Assembly (NCBI RefSeq): GCF_017308975.1
Contig: NZ_JADWPD010000027.1
Coordinates: 103,505-167,504 of the forward strand
Direction: 5' to 3'
Origin: Amycolatopsis sp. MtRt-6
Lineage (GTDB): Bacteria; Actinomycetota; Actinomycetes; Mycobacteriales; Pseudonocardiaceae
Length of the DNA stretch: 64,000 nucleotides
The position numbers were made by a program, and so were the translations under genes. A model generated the notes under the pieces. The model saw only the letters and a list, made by a program, of their open reading frames with translations. It was not told where the DNA came from and searched no databases. Positions 21,365-28,776 of the stretch are shown one piece after another (the first letter of the stretch is position 1; each line of letters opens with the position of its first letter).

Positions 21365-21412
21365 GCAACAAACCCGCAGGTCAGAGGCGTATAGGTTTCT
21401 TGTTCATGAACT
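21365..21412 (+). repeat. attL
   Basis: A 48-bp sequence matching 35043-35090 at 44 positions. Its core (21376-21412) matches attR at 35 of 37. Read on the minus strand it encodes the same FMNKKPIRL-stop as the aldehyde dehydrogenase C-terminus, and both differences within that coding part are synonymous third-position changes (AAG/AAA and CCG/CCT). Confidence 0.9.
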
Positions 21413-21453
21413 ATCCAGGCGGTCGGTGAGCCTGGGGGCGTTCTTGGGCACAC

Positions 21454-21474
21454 CGCCTCTGACCTGCTCTTTTG
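21454..21474 (-). repeat. inverted att-like sequence inside the left end
   Basis: A 21-bp match in reverse orientation to 35047-35067 (attR and its flank), 20 of 21 identical. Against attL only the 14 bp at 21376-21389 pair, as an exact inverted repeat. It could be an accessory integrase site, a relic of an earlier insertion, or one arm of a cruciform with attL (64-nt loop). Confidence 0.6.
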
Positions 21475-21515
21475 CGTCTGTTGGGTCCGGTCGCGTCCGG
21501 GCCTGTCTGGACGTC

Positions 21516-21538
21516 TGACGGCCTGTAGACGGCCTGGC
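21516..21538 (+). repeat. left arm-type integrase site candidate
   Basis: Two gacggcctg units spaced by a few bases; the 23-bp block matches the block at 35010-35032 next to attR in 21 of 23 positions and in the same orientation. Paired short repeats near both att sites are what arm-binding sites of tyrosine integrases look like. Confidence 0.5.
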
Positions 21539-22181
21539 TCCTCGCTGCCCCTGTGCTCATCTGGCCTGGCGGCAGCCCTTCCCCGTCTTCCTCGTCCCTG
21601 CCGCTGTTAGCGCCGGAGGGCCGGTGTCAAGGGTGGGCGCTTGCGACCATCGCGCAGCGACGCCGTAGGCGCCCTTGATGGCGGTCGGCCGGTGTTAAAC
21701 GATCGCCGACGAGGGAGCGGTCACCCGATCGTGACGCCGAACGGCGTAACACTGATCCACTCGACGACGTCTCTGGCCGTATGGGGACGAGTGGATCAAC
21801 CAGCTCCCGGCGGCGCGCGTACGCGGCCGGCCCTCCGGCGGGCCGCCCTGCGACCGGCAGCCGGAGCGGAGCGGCAGGCCGTCCGTGTCGCATGCGGGCG
21901 GGCCCGCCGCACGGGTGGTGACGTGCGCGCCGCCGGCGGCGGCTTGATCCCATAGAGCCAAGTTCGGCAAGGTTCACCCTCCGCTCCGCAATGTCAGCGG
22001 TGGTGCGAGCGTTCCAGCCGCACTACGGGTAAGCTGCGCAAACTCCGAGGCGAGCGATGGACAGTTACGCGACGACCGAGAAGGACCTAGGGCGGTGACT
22101 CACAGTGTGTAGCGTTGGCCGTGCGACGAGCGACGTCAGAGACATGACCGACGCTCGCATGTCGACCTACCGGGAGTCCTA

Positions 22182-23585
22182 GTGGTTGCAAAGCCGACAA
22201 CACTCACGCCTCGTGGACGCCAGTCAGATATCGTATATCTCCGGCCGGACCGACACCAAGTTGTCCTAGGCACTGCCGGCACAGGCAAATCGACGATGGC
22301 GATGCTGCGAGCCGCACATCTTGCACACCCGATTACTCCTGGCTCGGGACGCGTTCTTCTAGTTACATATAACAACACCCTAGTGACTTACCTTAAGTAC
22401 TTAGCACCAGCCGTCGCCACAAATATTACCATCGAAACCTATGGCAAATTCGCGCGAGGCTATCTTGCAAGCGTAGGAAAGATGCCGTATTCGGGCGGAA
22501 TCGCTTCCATCAATCAGCGAGAATCCTGGGTAAGCGCCGCAGTGCAGCGAGTGTCGGAAACCTATAACCCGTCAAACTTCTTCAAAAGAAAAGTCCGATT
22601 CTTTCTTGATGAACTCCAGTGGATAACTGGAATGGGAATCGAATCGTGTGACCAGTACATACAGGCAGACAGGATTGGACGAAAGAAACCTCTGACAGAT
22701 AGCGCCAGACGAGCCGTTTGGAAGATCCTGGACGAGTACCGGCGAATCAGAGCCGAGAACCACGTCAAATATGACTGGTACGATATCGCAAGCAGCGTAC
22801 GGACAGAGCTCGCGGGCGACAACCGTCCCAGGCATTACAAGCATGTGATAATTGACGAGGGTCAAGATCTATCGCCAGAAAGCATCCGATCCCTTGTAGC
22901 CACCGTACCCGAAAACGGTTCAGTATCTTTCTTTGGTGATTATCATCAGCAAATCTATGGGGAGGGGCTCTCTTGGCGGAGTTGCGGCTTGAATATTCGG
23001 TCAGTTCAACGATTTGCCAATAACTACAGAAACACGGCCGAGATCGCGCGTGTTGCAATCGCAATGAGTCAAATGCCGCATATGACCGGCGACTTAAATG
23101 ATCTCGTAGAACCGATCGAGCCTAGCGCAGCAGGAGCACCACCCACTCTAGTCAAATGTAAGTCTGAACAAGCAGAACTGTCATTAATACAGCGACAAGC
23201 CGCTCAGTTCGCTAAATCAGGAACCGTGGCCGTGCTCGCGCGCACCTGGGCAGACGCGCGACGCGCTTGCGGATCCCTTCGCGTGCGCGAATTGGCGAAA
23301 GACCTCACCCATTGGGACGTTACGCCAGGAATCTACTGCGGCGCATACCACTCTGCCAAAGGCCTAGAATTCGACGCCGTCCTTATGCCTTTTTGCAACG
23401 ATCAAACAGTACCCGACCCCGAGATCGTCGCCGCTTTCGGAAATGACGAAGCAGCTTCGCGCGAAGGACGACTCCTGTATGTGTCAGCAACACGAGCACG
23501 AACTGATCTGATAGTAAGTTTCACCGGGACTGTCACCCCACTGCTTCCTACCTCCACCGACATCTGGGCCAGGGTCGAATTATGA
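22182..23585 (+). CDS. superfamily 1 UvrD-like DNA helicase (cargo cassette gene 1)
   Basis: 467 aa from a GTG, with ggag 5 nt upstream. All core SF1A motifs are present: Walker A GTAGTGKST (30-38), IIDEGQDLSP (223-232, motif II), SFFGDYHQQIYG (249-260, motif III), FANNYRNT (278-285, motif IV), GAYHSAKGLEFDAV (387-400, motif V) and YVSATRARTDL (433-443, motif VI). It is short for UvrD, with no nuclease domain. The gene is A+T-rich with several TTA codons (Leu 74, 305, 335 and 467), unlike the host. The stop overlaps the next ATG (ATGA), coupling it to the DarT-like gene. It could unwind or translocate on DNA to expose single strands for that enzyme; this role is inference. Confidence 0.88.
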   Translation: MVAKPTTLTPRGRQSDIVYLRPDRHQVVLGTAGTGKSTMAMLRAAHLAHPITPGSGRVLLVTYNNTLVTYLKYLAPAVATNITIETYGKFARGYLASVGKMPYSGGIASINQRESWVSAAVQRVSETYNPSNFFKRKVRFFLDELQWITGMGIESCDQYIQADRIGRKKPLTDSARRAVWKILDEYRRIRAENHVKYDWYDIASSVRTELAGDNRPRHYKHVIIDEGQDLSPESIRSLVATVPENGSVSFFGDYHQQIYGEGLSWRSCGLNIRSVQRFANNYRNTAEIARVAIAMSQMPHMTGDLNDLVEPIEPSAAGAPPTLVKCKSEQAELSLIQRQAAQFAKSGTVAVLARTWADARRACGSLRVRELAKDLTHWDVTPGIYCGAYHSAKGLEFDAVLMPFCNDQTVPDPEIVAAFGNDEAASREGRLLYVSATRARTDLIVSFTGTVTPLLPTSTDIWARVEL

Positions 23586-24295
23586 GCAAAACCGTTGCGG
23601 ACGTAGTCGCAGACATCGGCCTGACCCGACTTGCCCACTTCACGCCGTCGAAGAACCTATTTCACATAGTCTCCGACGAGAGCATTCGCAGCAGTGTCGA
23701 CTTGGCGAGAAACGCACAGGAGTTTTTCGATCCCACTGACATCGAGCGTTTTGACCAGCACCCTGAAATGATTTGCTGCAGCTTTCAGTTTCCTAACGCC
23801 TACTACCTTGACAGGGCACAAAAGAAACCTCAATTCGCGAACTATCCAGATTGGGTATGCCTGTTTTTGAACGTGTCTCTTCTGTCTCGTCAGGGCACGC
23901 TCTTTTGTGGATGCAACGCAGCAAAGGCGTACGGGGCATACCTAGAGCCAGGCCCCAAGGGACTCGAAAAATGCTATGCGCCTTCATCCGTAACGGGGTA
24001 CCCACGCCAACCCCGACACCACCCCCTCGCAGCCACAGATCTACAGGCCGAAGCTTTGATACCCGGCCCGATCGATTTAACAGACATCCAAGGAATTGCC
24101 GTTCCGTCCGAAAGTCAGGCTCGCAACGAGTACGCGAGACTAGATATCGCCGGTCTCACGCCCGATAGATTCAAGTGGGTAATCGCACCAAAGCTATTCA
24201 TGAAATACTCAATGCAAAGTAATCTCCATGCAGGACTGGAAGTCGAAGAAGAAAATTGGGTTCCGCTATGGCCCAACCAAGGAGGCGTAGCGTGA
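23582..24295 (+). CDS. DarT-like (DUF4433) DNA ADP-ribosyltransferase (cassette gene 2)
   Basis: 237 aa. The DarT/DUF4433 pattern is clear: LTRLAHFTPSKNLFHIV at 14-30 (H19 and T21 of the NAD-binding HxT), R56 in DIERFD, CCSFQFPNAYY (65-75), LFCGCNAAKAYG (107-118) and TDLQAEALIPGPI (152-164), in which E157 of QAE corresponds to the catalytic glutamate. DarT enzymes ADP-ribosylate thymidine or guanosine in single-stranded DNA and are toxins normally paired with a DarG macrodomain or NADAR antitoxin. Neither is here; the next gene is an ADP-ribosylglycohydrolase. The start overlaps the helicase stop and its own stop overlaps the next GTG, each by 4 bp. At least one TTA codon (Leu 166). Confidence 0.82.
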   Translation: MSKTVADVVADIGLTRLAHFTPSKNLFHIVSDESIRSSVDLARNAQEFFDPTDIERFDQHPEMICCSFQFPNAYYLDRAQKKPQFANYPDWVCLFLNVSLLSRQGTLFCGCNAAKAYGAYLEPGPKGLEKCYAPSSVTGYPRQPRHHPLAATDLQAEALIPGPIDLTDIQGIAVPSESQARNEYARLDIAGLTPDRFKWVIAPKLFMKYSMQSNLHAGLEVEEENWVPLWPNQGGVA

Positions 24296-26073
24296 ACCAA
24301 AATTCAGCACGGGACATTACATACCGGTCCGGCGGAATATTCCTCGGAGCAGCCGTCGGAGACGCACTTGGATGGCCACAAGAGCAACGCAGTGGAATAG
24401 TTGGCGGCAAATCCGCACGAGAAGTGGACCCAGAGCCTCGTTTTCGGGCTTGGAAAAGGTATACGGGAAGCCAATTTCTAAAATACGTTGAGAACGTCAC
24501 CCCCGGAACATATAGTGACGACACTCAGCTCTTATGTGCCGTCGCCAGAAGCAACCTAAGCGACGACTGGTACTCGTGGCTAACAAAGCTTGAGTTGCCG
24601 TTCTGGTTGAACTACCAGCGCGGTGGAGGTGGCGCCACTATTCGAGCCGCCCGTGCGTGGTCGTCGGGACAACCGCCTTGGTCCCAAGCCGATCAGCCAA
24701 AAAACGCCAAGCGCAACCATCGGCTCGCATACTTTCAAGCGGGCGGCAACGGGGTCGCTATGCGTATCGCACCGCACGCGGTAGCAACAATATACGATAA
24801 ACCAGACGAACTAGTCGCACGTGTAGTAAAAGATGGAATTACGACGCACGGCCATCCGCGTGCCCTGGTTGGTGCCGCCGTATTCGCTATCGCAGTTCGG
24901 CACCTCATTCTCCAGGAGGGAACTCTACAATATGGCGACCTCCTGAATTCTGTTATACATGAGCCATCCTGGCAGGAGGGCGGGACGGCGTTTCGCGATG
25001 TTCCTAGCGAATGGCTTTTGGCATACGAAGAGCAGCTGAATGAGTCTGCGAGCAATGCATGGGCTGGGGTCGTACGAGAGGTTTCCGCGCTGCTCGAAAT
25101 CGGCAATCGATCGCTTGCCCAAGGCTCTCTGGCCGACGACCACGAGACGCTCAATGAATTGGGATGCTTCGATAAAGCGCGGAACGGATCCGGAACGATT
25201 ACTGCAGCAGCATCTCTCTATCTGTCAGCTCGCTACGCGGCAAACCCAATGTCAGGAGTCGTGCGCGCCGCATTTTTACGCAACGCAGACACCGACACCC
25301 TTGCATCCATGGTCGGCTGCTTAATGGGCGCATTGCACGGAATTGACTGGATGGAGAAGCTGGCGCCGAGCGTTCAAGATTATCGATACATTTGGTCACT
25401 TTCCCTGCGATGTTCCCGAACCACACAGGGAACACTTGAACAAATCCCCTGGTCCGAGCAAACAAGCCGACCGACTAGCCGCGATCTTGAAGTGTGGCGC
25501 AGGCGTGTTACCTCAGGAGAACTGACGTCCGGCAGATTGCCCGATGGACGCGAGTTCACCGTGGTCAAATTGACCAACCTGGAGGGGCGCACCTCAGCCT
25601 TAACCCGGCGTGCGACCATCAATATCGAAGGAGGCCAAACCATCTTCGTTGACCGTTCCGAACGCTCCACGGACAGCAATGAAGAAGATGCCCTAATCAA
25701 AGAAGTGCGCCAAAATGCAATCTTGTCGAGCACTGCAACCACATCGGTATCACATATTTCACTCATCGTACGCGATTTGAAACGCTCCAAGCACTTGTAC
25801 AGTGAGGTGCTTGGACTAAAGATTGAAGACCTGCCCTCAGGTGAAGTTGTCGTTAGCGACTACTTCCACCTGCGTCCTAGCAGCATAGAAGACGTCAACA
25901 AGCTGACTCCGCCTGTCTTAATTACAATCAAATCGACGGACTTCGATCAAACTGTTGAAAGCATCCGAAAATCGGATATCGCCGTACACGTCATCTGGGA
26001 TACACGTCAAAAACGAAAAATTTGCCGCTTCAAAGATTTCGATGGATACGATGTTGTGATCCAGTCGAGGTAG
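24292..26073 (+). CDS. ADP-ribosylglycohydrolase-VOC fusion (cassette gene 3, putative reverser/antitoxin)
   Basis: 593 aa. The GTG at 24292 is chosen because aaggagg (24279-24285) stands 6 nt upstream and GTGA overlaps the DarT stop; an ATG at 24256 lacks such a site. Residues 10-370 are an ADP-ribosylglycohydrolase (DraG/ARH fold): GIFLGAAVGDALG (15-27), YSDDTQ (74-79), GGNGVAMRIAPHA (151-163), THGHPRALVGAA (185-196) and NADTDTLASMVG (331-342). Both Asp-rich metal motifs are intact. Residues 385-480 are an unassigned linker. Residues 487-592 are a VOC/glyoxalase-like domain (ISLIVRDLKRSKHLYSEVLG, then CRFKDFDGYDVVI). The likely role is removal of the DarT mark. Several TTA codons (Leu 81, 344, 437, 543). 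Confidence 0.85.
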   Translation: MNQNSARDITYRSGGIFLGAAVGDALGWPQEQRSGIVGGKSAREVDPEPRFRAWKRYTGSQFLKYVENVTPGTYSDDTQLLCAVARSNLSDDWYSWLTKLELPFWLNYQRGGGGATIRAARAWSSGQPPWSQADQPKNAKRNHRLAYFQAGGNGVAMRIAPHAVATIYDKPDELVARVVKDGITTHGHPRALVGAAVFAIAVRHLILQEGTLQYGDLLNSVIHEPSWQEGGTAFRDVPSEWLLAYEEQLNESASNAWAGVVREVSALLEIGNRSLAQGSLADDHETLNELGCFDKARNGSGTITAAASLYLSARYAANPMSGVVRAAFLRNADTDTLASMVGCLMGALHGIDWMEKLAPSVQDYRYIWSLSLRCSRTTQGTLEQIPWSEQTSRPTSRDLEVWRRRVTSGELTSGRLPDGREFTVVKLTNLEGRTSALTRRATINIEGGQTIFVDRSERSTDSNEEDALIKEVRQNAILSSTATTSVSHISLIVRDLKRSKHLYSEVLGLKIEDLPSGEVVVSDYFHLRPSSIEDVNKLTPPVLITIKSTDFDQTVESIRKSDIAVHVIWDTRQKRKICRFKDFDGYDVVIQSR

Positions 26074-26121
26074 AGCGTCGTGCATCCGCTCATCCTGGCC
26101 ACCGGCTGATAGCCTTGGATC

Positions 26122-27357
26122 ATGCGTGGTGCGGGTGACCAGCTCAGCATCGGTGAGCGGATCGCGTTCTACCGGCGGCGTCGTGGGCTGTCGCAGGCGG
26201 TGCTTGCTGACCTGGTGGGCCGTACCGAGGACTGGTTGAGCAAGATCGAGCGTGGCGAGCGTGACATCCGCCGGTTGGACGTGCTGGCTGACCTCGCGCG
26301 GGCGTTGCGGGTGACGCTGGGTGACCTGCTCGGCGAACCGGTGCTGATGGAGGAGCAGGACAAGCACGATGACGTCCCGGCGATCCGGGATGCGCTGATG
26401 GCTCCCCGCCGGCTGTCGCGGACGCTGTTCTCGTCGGCCATGTCGCCCGAGTACATCGACCCGCAACCTGTTCGGCAACTGGTGGAAGGTGCCTGGTCGA
26501 GCTACCAGAAAGGCGACCTGGGACGGGTCGTCACCGCGCTGCCTGGGCTGATCAAGACCACACAGGCGATGGAGGCGGCCTCGGCCGACGATGCCGGGTA
26601 CAAGCGGGCCTGCGCGGCCATCTCGGCGCGAGTGCACCACCTGGCCGCGACGACGCTGAGCAAGATCGGTGAGGCTGACCTCGCCTGGATCGCGGCCGAA
26701 CGCGCCATGCAGGCGGCGGACGACTCCGATGATCCGCTGGTCCTGGCCTCGGCTGCCCGCTCCGGCACTCACGCACTCCTGGCCGTAGGCCGGTTCGACG
26801 ACGCGCTTGAGCTGGGCGATGTTGCGGCGAAGTGGCTGCTGCCGAGGATGGCCGAGAGTGATCCGGCCGCGCTGAGCTTGTACGGGATGCTCTACCTCCG
26901 TACCGCTGTCGCGGCGGCGCGACACCAGGACCGGACCACCGCGAACGACCTCCTCGGACACGCGAAAACCGCCGCTGACCAGCTGGGCGTAGATGCGAAC
27001 TACTGGCAGACCGGGTTCGGGCCGGCCAACGTGGAACTCCACCGGCTGTCAGCCGCTCTGGACCTCGGCGACGTCAGCCAGGTGATCGAGACCGCGCCGC
27101 GCGTCAACGTCGACCACCTGCCGGTGGAACGCCAGGTCACGCACCTGATCGACTTCGCCCGGGCGCTGAGCCTGCTCGCCAAGGACGACGATGCGCTTCA
27201 AGTCCTTCTGCAGGCTGAGCGGAAGTCGCCGACCATCGTCCGGCACAACACCATGGTCCGGGAGGTCGTGCGGTCGATGTACCGACGTGCCCCGGCTACG
27301 GCTGGGAAGTCCTCGGCGTTGCTCGCGCTGGCTGAGCGTTGCGGCGCGGTGAGGTAG
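26122..27357 (+). CDS. XRE-family regulator with TPR-like C-terminal region
   Basis: 411 aa. The N-terminal helix-turn-helix (about 9-66) reads IGERIAFYRRRRGLSQAVLADLVGRTEDWLSKIERGERDI, and the remaining 330 residues are helical repeats of TPR character (for example AAKWLLPRMAESDPAALSLYGMLYLRTAVAAA). This type of regulator is common in AICEs of Pseudonocardiales. G+C returns to a high level at this gene, marking the end of the cargo. Almost no ribosome-binding site precedes the ATG. It is followed after 4 bp by a flavoprotein gene with which it probably forms an operon. Confidence 0.85.
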   Translation: MRGAGDQLSIGERIAFYRRRRGLSQAVLADLVGRTEDWLSKIERGERDIRRLDVLADLARALRVTLGDLLGEPVLMEEQDKHDDVPAIRDALMAPRRLSRTLFSSAMSPEYIDPQPVRQLVEGAWSSYQKGDLGRVVTALPGLIKTTQAMEAASADDAGYKRACAAISARVHHLAATTLSKIGEADLAWIAAERAMQAADDSDDPLVLASAARSGTHALLAVGRFDDALELGDVAAKWLLPRMAESDPAALSLYGMLYLRTAVAAARHQDRTTANDLLGHAKTAADQLGVDANYWQTGFGPANVELHRLSAALDLGDVSQVIETAPRVNVDHLPVERQVTHLIDFARALSLLAKDDDALQVLLQAERKSPTIVRHNTMVREVVRSMYRRAPATAGKSSALLALAERCGAVR

Positions 27358-27361
27358 CCGC

Positions 27362-27919
27362 ATGTCTCGTGTTCTTGGGCTGGTGGCCTCCGGGGCCGGC
27401 GGGGTCGAAGACCTGCTTCCGCGCCTGATCAAGCCTGCCCAGGACGCGGGCTGGACGGTCGCGGTCACCCTGACACCCACCGCCGGGCGGTGGCTGGCCG
27501 AGACCGGGCAGCTCGACGAGATCGAGCAGGCCACTGGCTACCCGGTGCGGGTCGAGCCCCGGTCGCCGTCGCAGAAGAGCCCCCACCCGGCCCCGAGCTG
27601 CTATCTGGTGGCGCCGGCCTCGGCGAACTTCGTCGCGAAGATGTCCCTCGGCATCGCCGACAATCAGGCGTTGACGCAGGTCAACCAGGCAATCGGGGCG
27701 CTGAACCTGCCGGTGATCGTGTTCCCGCGCGTCAACGCGGCCCACGCGCGTCAGCCGTTCTGGACCATGCACATCGAGAACCTGCGGCGCGTCGGCGTGG
27801 ACCTGCTCTACGGTGACGACGTCTGGCCGCTGCACGAACCGCGGTCCGCTCCTGGCCGGGATCTGCCCTGGTCAGCCATGCTGGATGCGATCGAGAAGGC
27901 CGTTCCGGCCGACCGCTGA
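27362..27919 (+). CDS. flavoprotein (phosphopantothenoylcysteine decarboxylase-like)
   Basis: 185 aa of the flavoprotein family (HFCD fold): LGLVASGAGGVEDLLPRLIKPA at the N-terminus, LVAPASANFVAKMSLGIADNQALT in the middle and LPVIVFPRVNAA with QPFWTMHIENLRRVGVDLL towards the end, matching the FMN-binding decarboxylase fold of CoaC/EpiD. The catalytic role on this element is unknown. XRE-flavoprotein pairs recur next to AICE modules, so a regulatory or redox role linked to the XRE protein is plausible. gaggt lies a few bases before the ATG. Confidence 0.8.
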   Translation: MSRVLGLVASGAGGVEDLLPRLIKPAQDAGWTVAVTLTPTAGRWLAETGQLDEIEQATGYPVRVEPRSPSQKSPHPAPSCYLVAPASANFVAKMSLGIADNQALTQVNQAIGALNLPVIVFPRVNAAHARQPFWTMHIENLRRVGVDLLYGDDVWPLHEPRSAPGRDLPWSAMLDAIEKAVPADR

Positions 27920-27922
27920 ACC

Positions 27923-27945
27923 CACCCGGACAGTTTGTCCGGGTG
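27923..27945. terminator. perfect 10-bp hairpin, terminator or operator
   Basis: cacccggaca / tgtccgggtg with a 3-nt loop, starting 4 bases after the flavoprotein stop. As RNA it is a strong terminator hairpin without a T-run. As DNA the near-continuous palindrome ccggacagtttgtccgg also fits an XRE operator controlling the downstream gene block. Confidence 0.6.
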
Positions 27946-28021
27946 ATCTCTCCCACTCGGGTGTCTCCTGGTCCCAGCGCGCCCAATCGGACGCGCGGAA
28001 GCCGAGACATCGGGAGAGCAC

Positions 28022-28294
28022 ATGGGCATTCACGTGGTGATTCAGCCCCTCGTCGGATACGGCGCTGCCGTCGTGTCACCTTCCCCGGGAGTCCGCCAAC
28101 TGGTGGCCGGGGGCGATGAAACCGCGATCATGATCCAGGTACCGGCTCGGATCGGCGGTCTGATGGACACCGCGCGCTTCGCGCGGAGCCTCGCCGTGGC
28201 CGCGAACGAGTTCGGCGAGTGGTGCGAGACGCAGAACCGCACGCGCACCTACTCCTCCCCTCTCGGCGACCAGTGGTCGGAAGAGCGCGACTAA
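28022..28294 (+). CDS. hypothetical AICE protein
   Basis: 90 aa with a good gggagag ribosome-binding site. I do not recognise a family. The N-terminal half is hydrophobic strands (GIHVVIQPLVGYGAAVVSPS) and the centre is IMIQVPARIGGLMDTARFARSLAVAANEFGEWCE, a helix ending in a charged tail. It opens the block of small genes leading to the transfer gene, 35 bp ahead of the Pra-like gene. Confidence 0.6.
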   Translation: MGIHVVIQPLVGYGAAVVSPSPGVRQLVAGGDETAIMIQVPARIGGLMDTARFARSLAVAANEFGEWCETQNRTRTYSSPLGDQWSEERD

Positions 28295-28329
28295 GCGCCA
28301 GAAACCCATACAAGTAAAGGAAATTCAGC

Positions 28330-28776
28330 ATGGCTATCGACAAGGGACACCGGTTCGGGATCGACTTCGACGACGCGTTCCCGCAGGGCTTGGTGATGGT
28401 GGGCGAAGTCTCGCCGGACAACGAGTACCAGTCGCGGGAGGACCGAGCAGCCAATCGCCCGGTGCGGCAGCGGGTCGACGAGGCGACCGGTAAGCGGCAG
28501 TGGAAGGTGATGGTCACCGACCCGGCGGAGACGCGGGCGAAGCGGGCCTCGTTCGAGATCACGCTTCTGGCTGACGTTCAGCCGGTGCCGACGACGTCGG
28601 AGGCGTTGCCGGGGATGCGGCCGATCGAGTTGGACGGGCTGACGGCGGAGCCGCGCGTGGCGGGGCAGGGTGAGTTCAAGTACCAGTCCTATGTGTTCCG
28701 TGCGACCGGGTTCAAGCAGGTCGCGAGCAAGGCATCTCGGTCCGGTGGGTCCGGTGAGACGGCGAAGGCGGCGTGA
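28330..28776 (+). CDS. Pra-like replication, integration and excision activator
   Basis: 148 aa with aaagga upstream. It resembles the family annotated as plasmid replication, integration and excision activators (Pra of pSAM2): an N-terminal strand block IDFDDAFPQGLVMVGEVSPDNEY, a central DEATGKRQWKVMVTDPAE and a C-terminal LPGMRPIELDGLTAEPRV and YVFRATGF. In pSAM2 Pra activates the rep-xis-int genes and is itself repressed. The identification rests on remembered family pattern. Its stop overlaps the next GTG by 4 bp. Confidence 0.65.
   Translation: MAIDKGHRFGIDFDDAFPQGLVMVGEVSPDNEYQSREDRAANRPVRQRVDEATGKRQWKVMVTDPAETRAKRASFEITLLADVQPVPTTSEALPGMRPIELDGLTAEPRVAGQGEFKYQSYVFRATGFKQVASKASRSGGSGETAKAA

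Larger units (their letters stand above)
21413..22181. other. non-coding left end of the AICE
   Basis: About 770 bp without a convincing gene. It contains an inverted att-like sequence (21454-21474), an arm-type repeat (21516-21538), a perfect 10-bp inverted repeat gatccactcg/cgagtggatc (21754-21763 and 21788-21797, 24-nt loop) and the short dyad cgccgaacggcg (21735-21746). Nearest the helicase are two tiny potential leader frames: 13 codons at 22057-22098, and 12 codons at 22144-22182 whose TAG overlaps the helicase GTG. Promoter and origin functions probably lie here. Confidence 0.5.

Noticed and set aside
21641..21955. 104-codon frame in the left end of the AICE
   Set aside because: No ribosome-binding site, and the sequence shows palindromes and no protein-like pattern; treated as non-coding.
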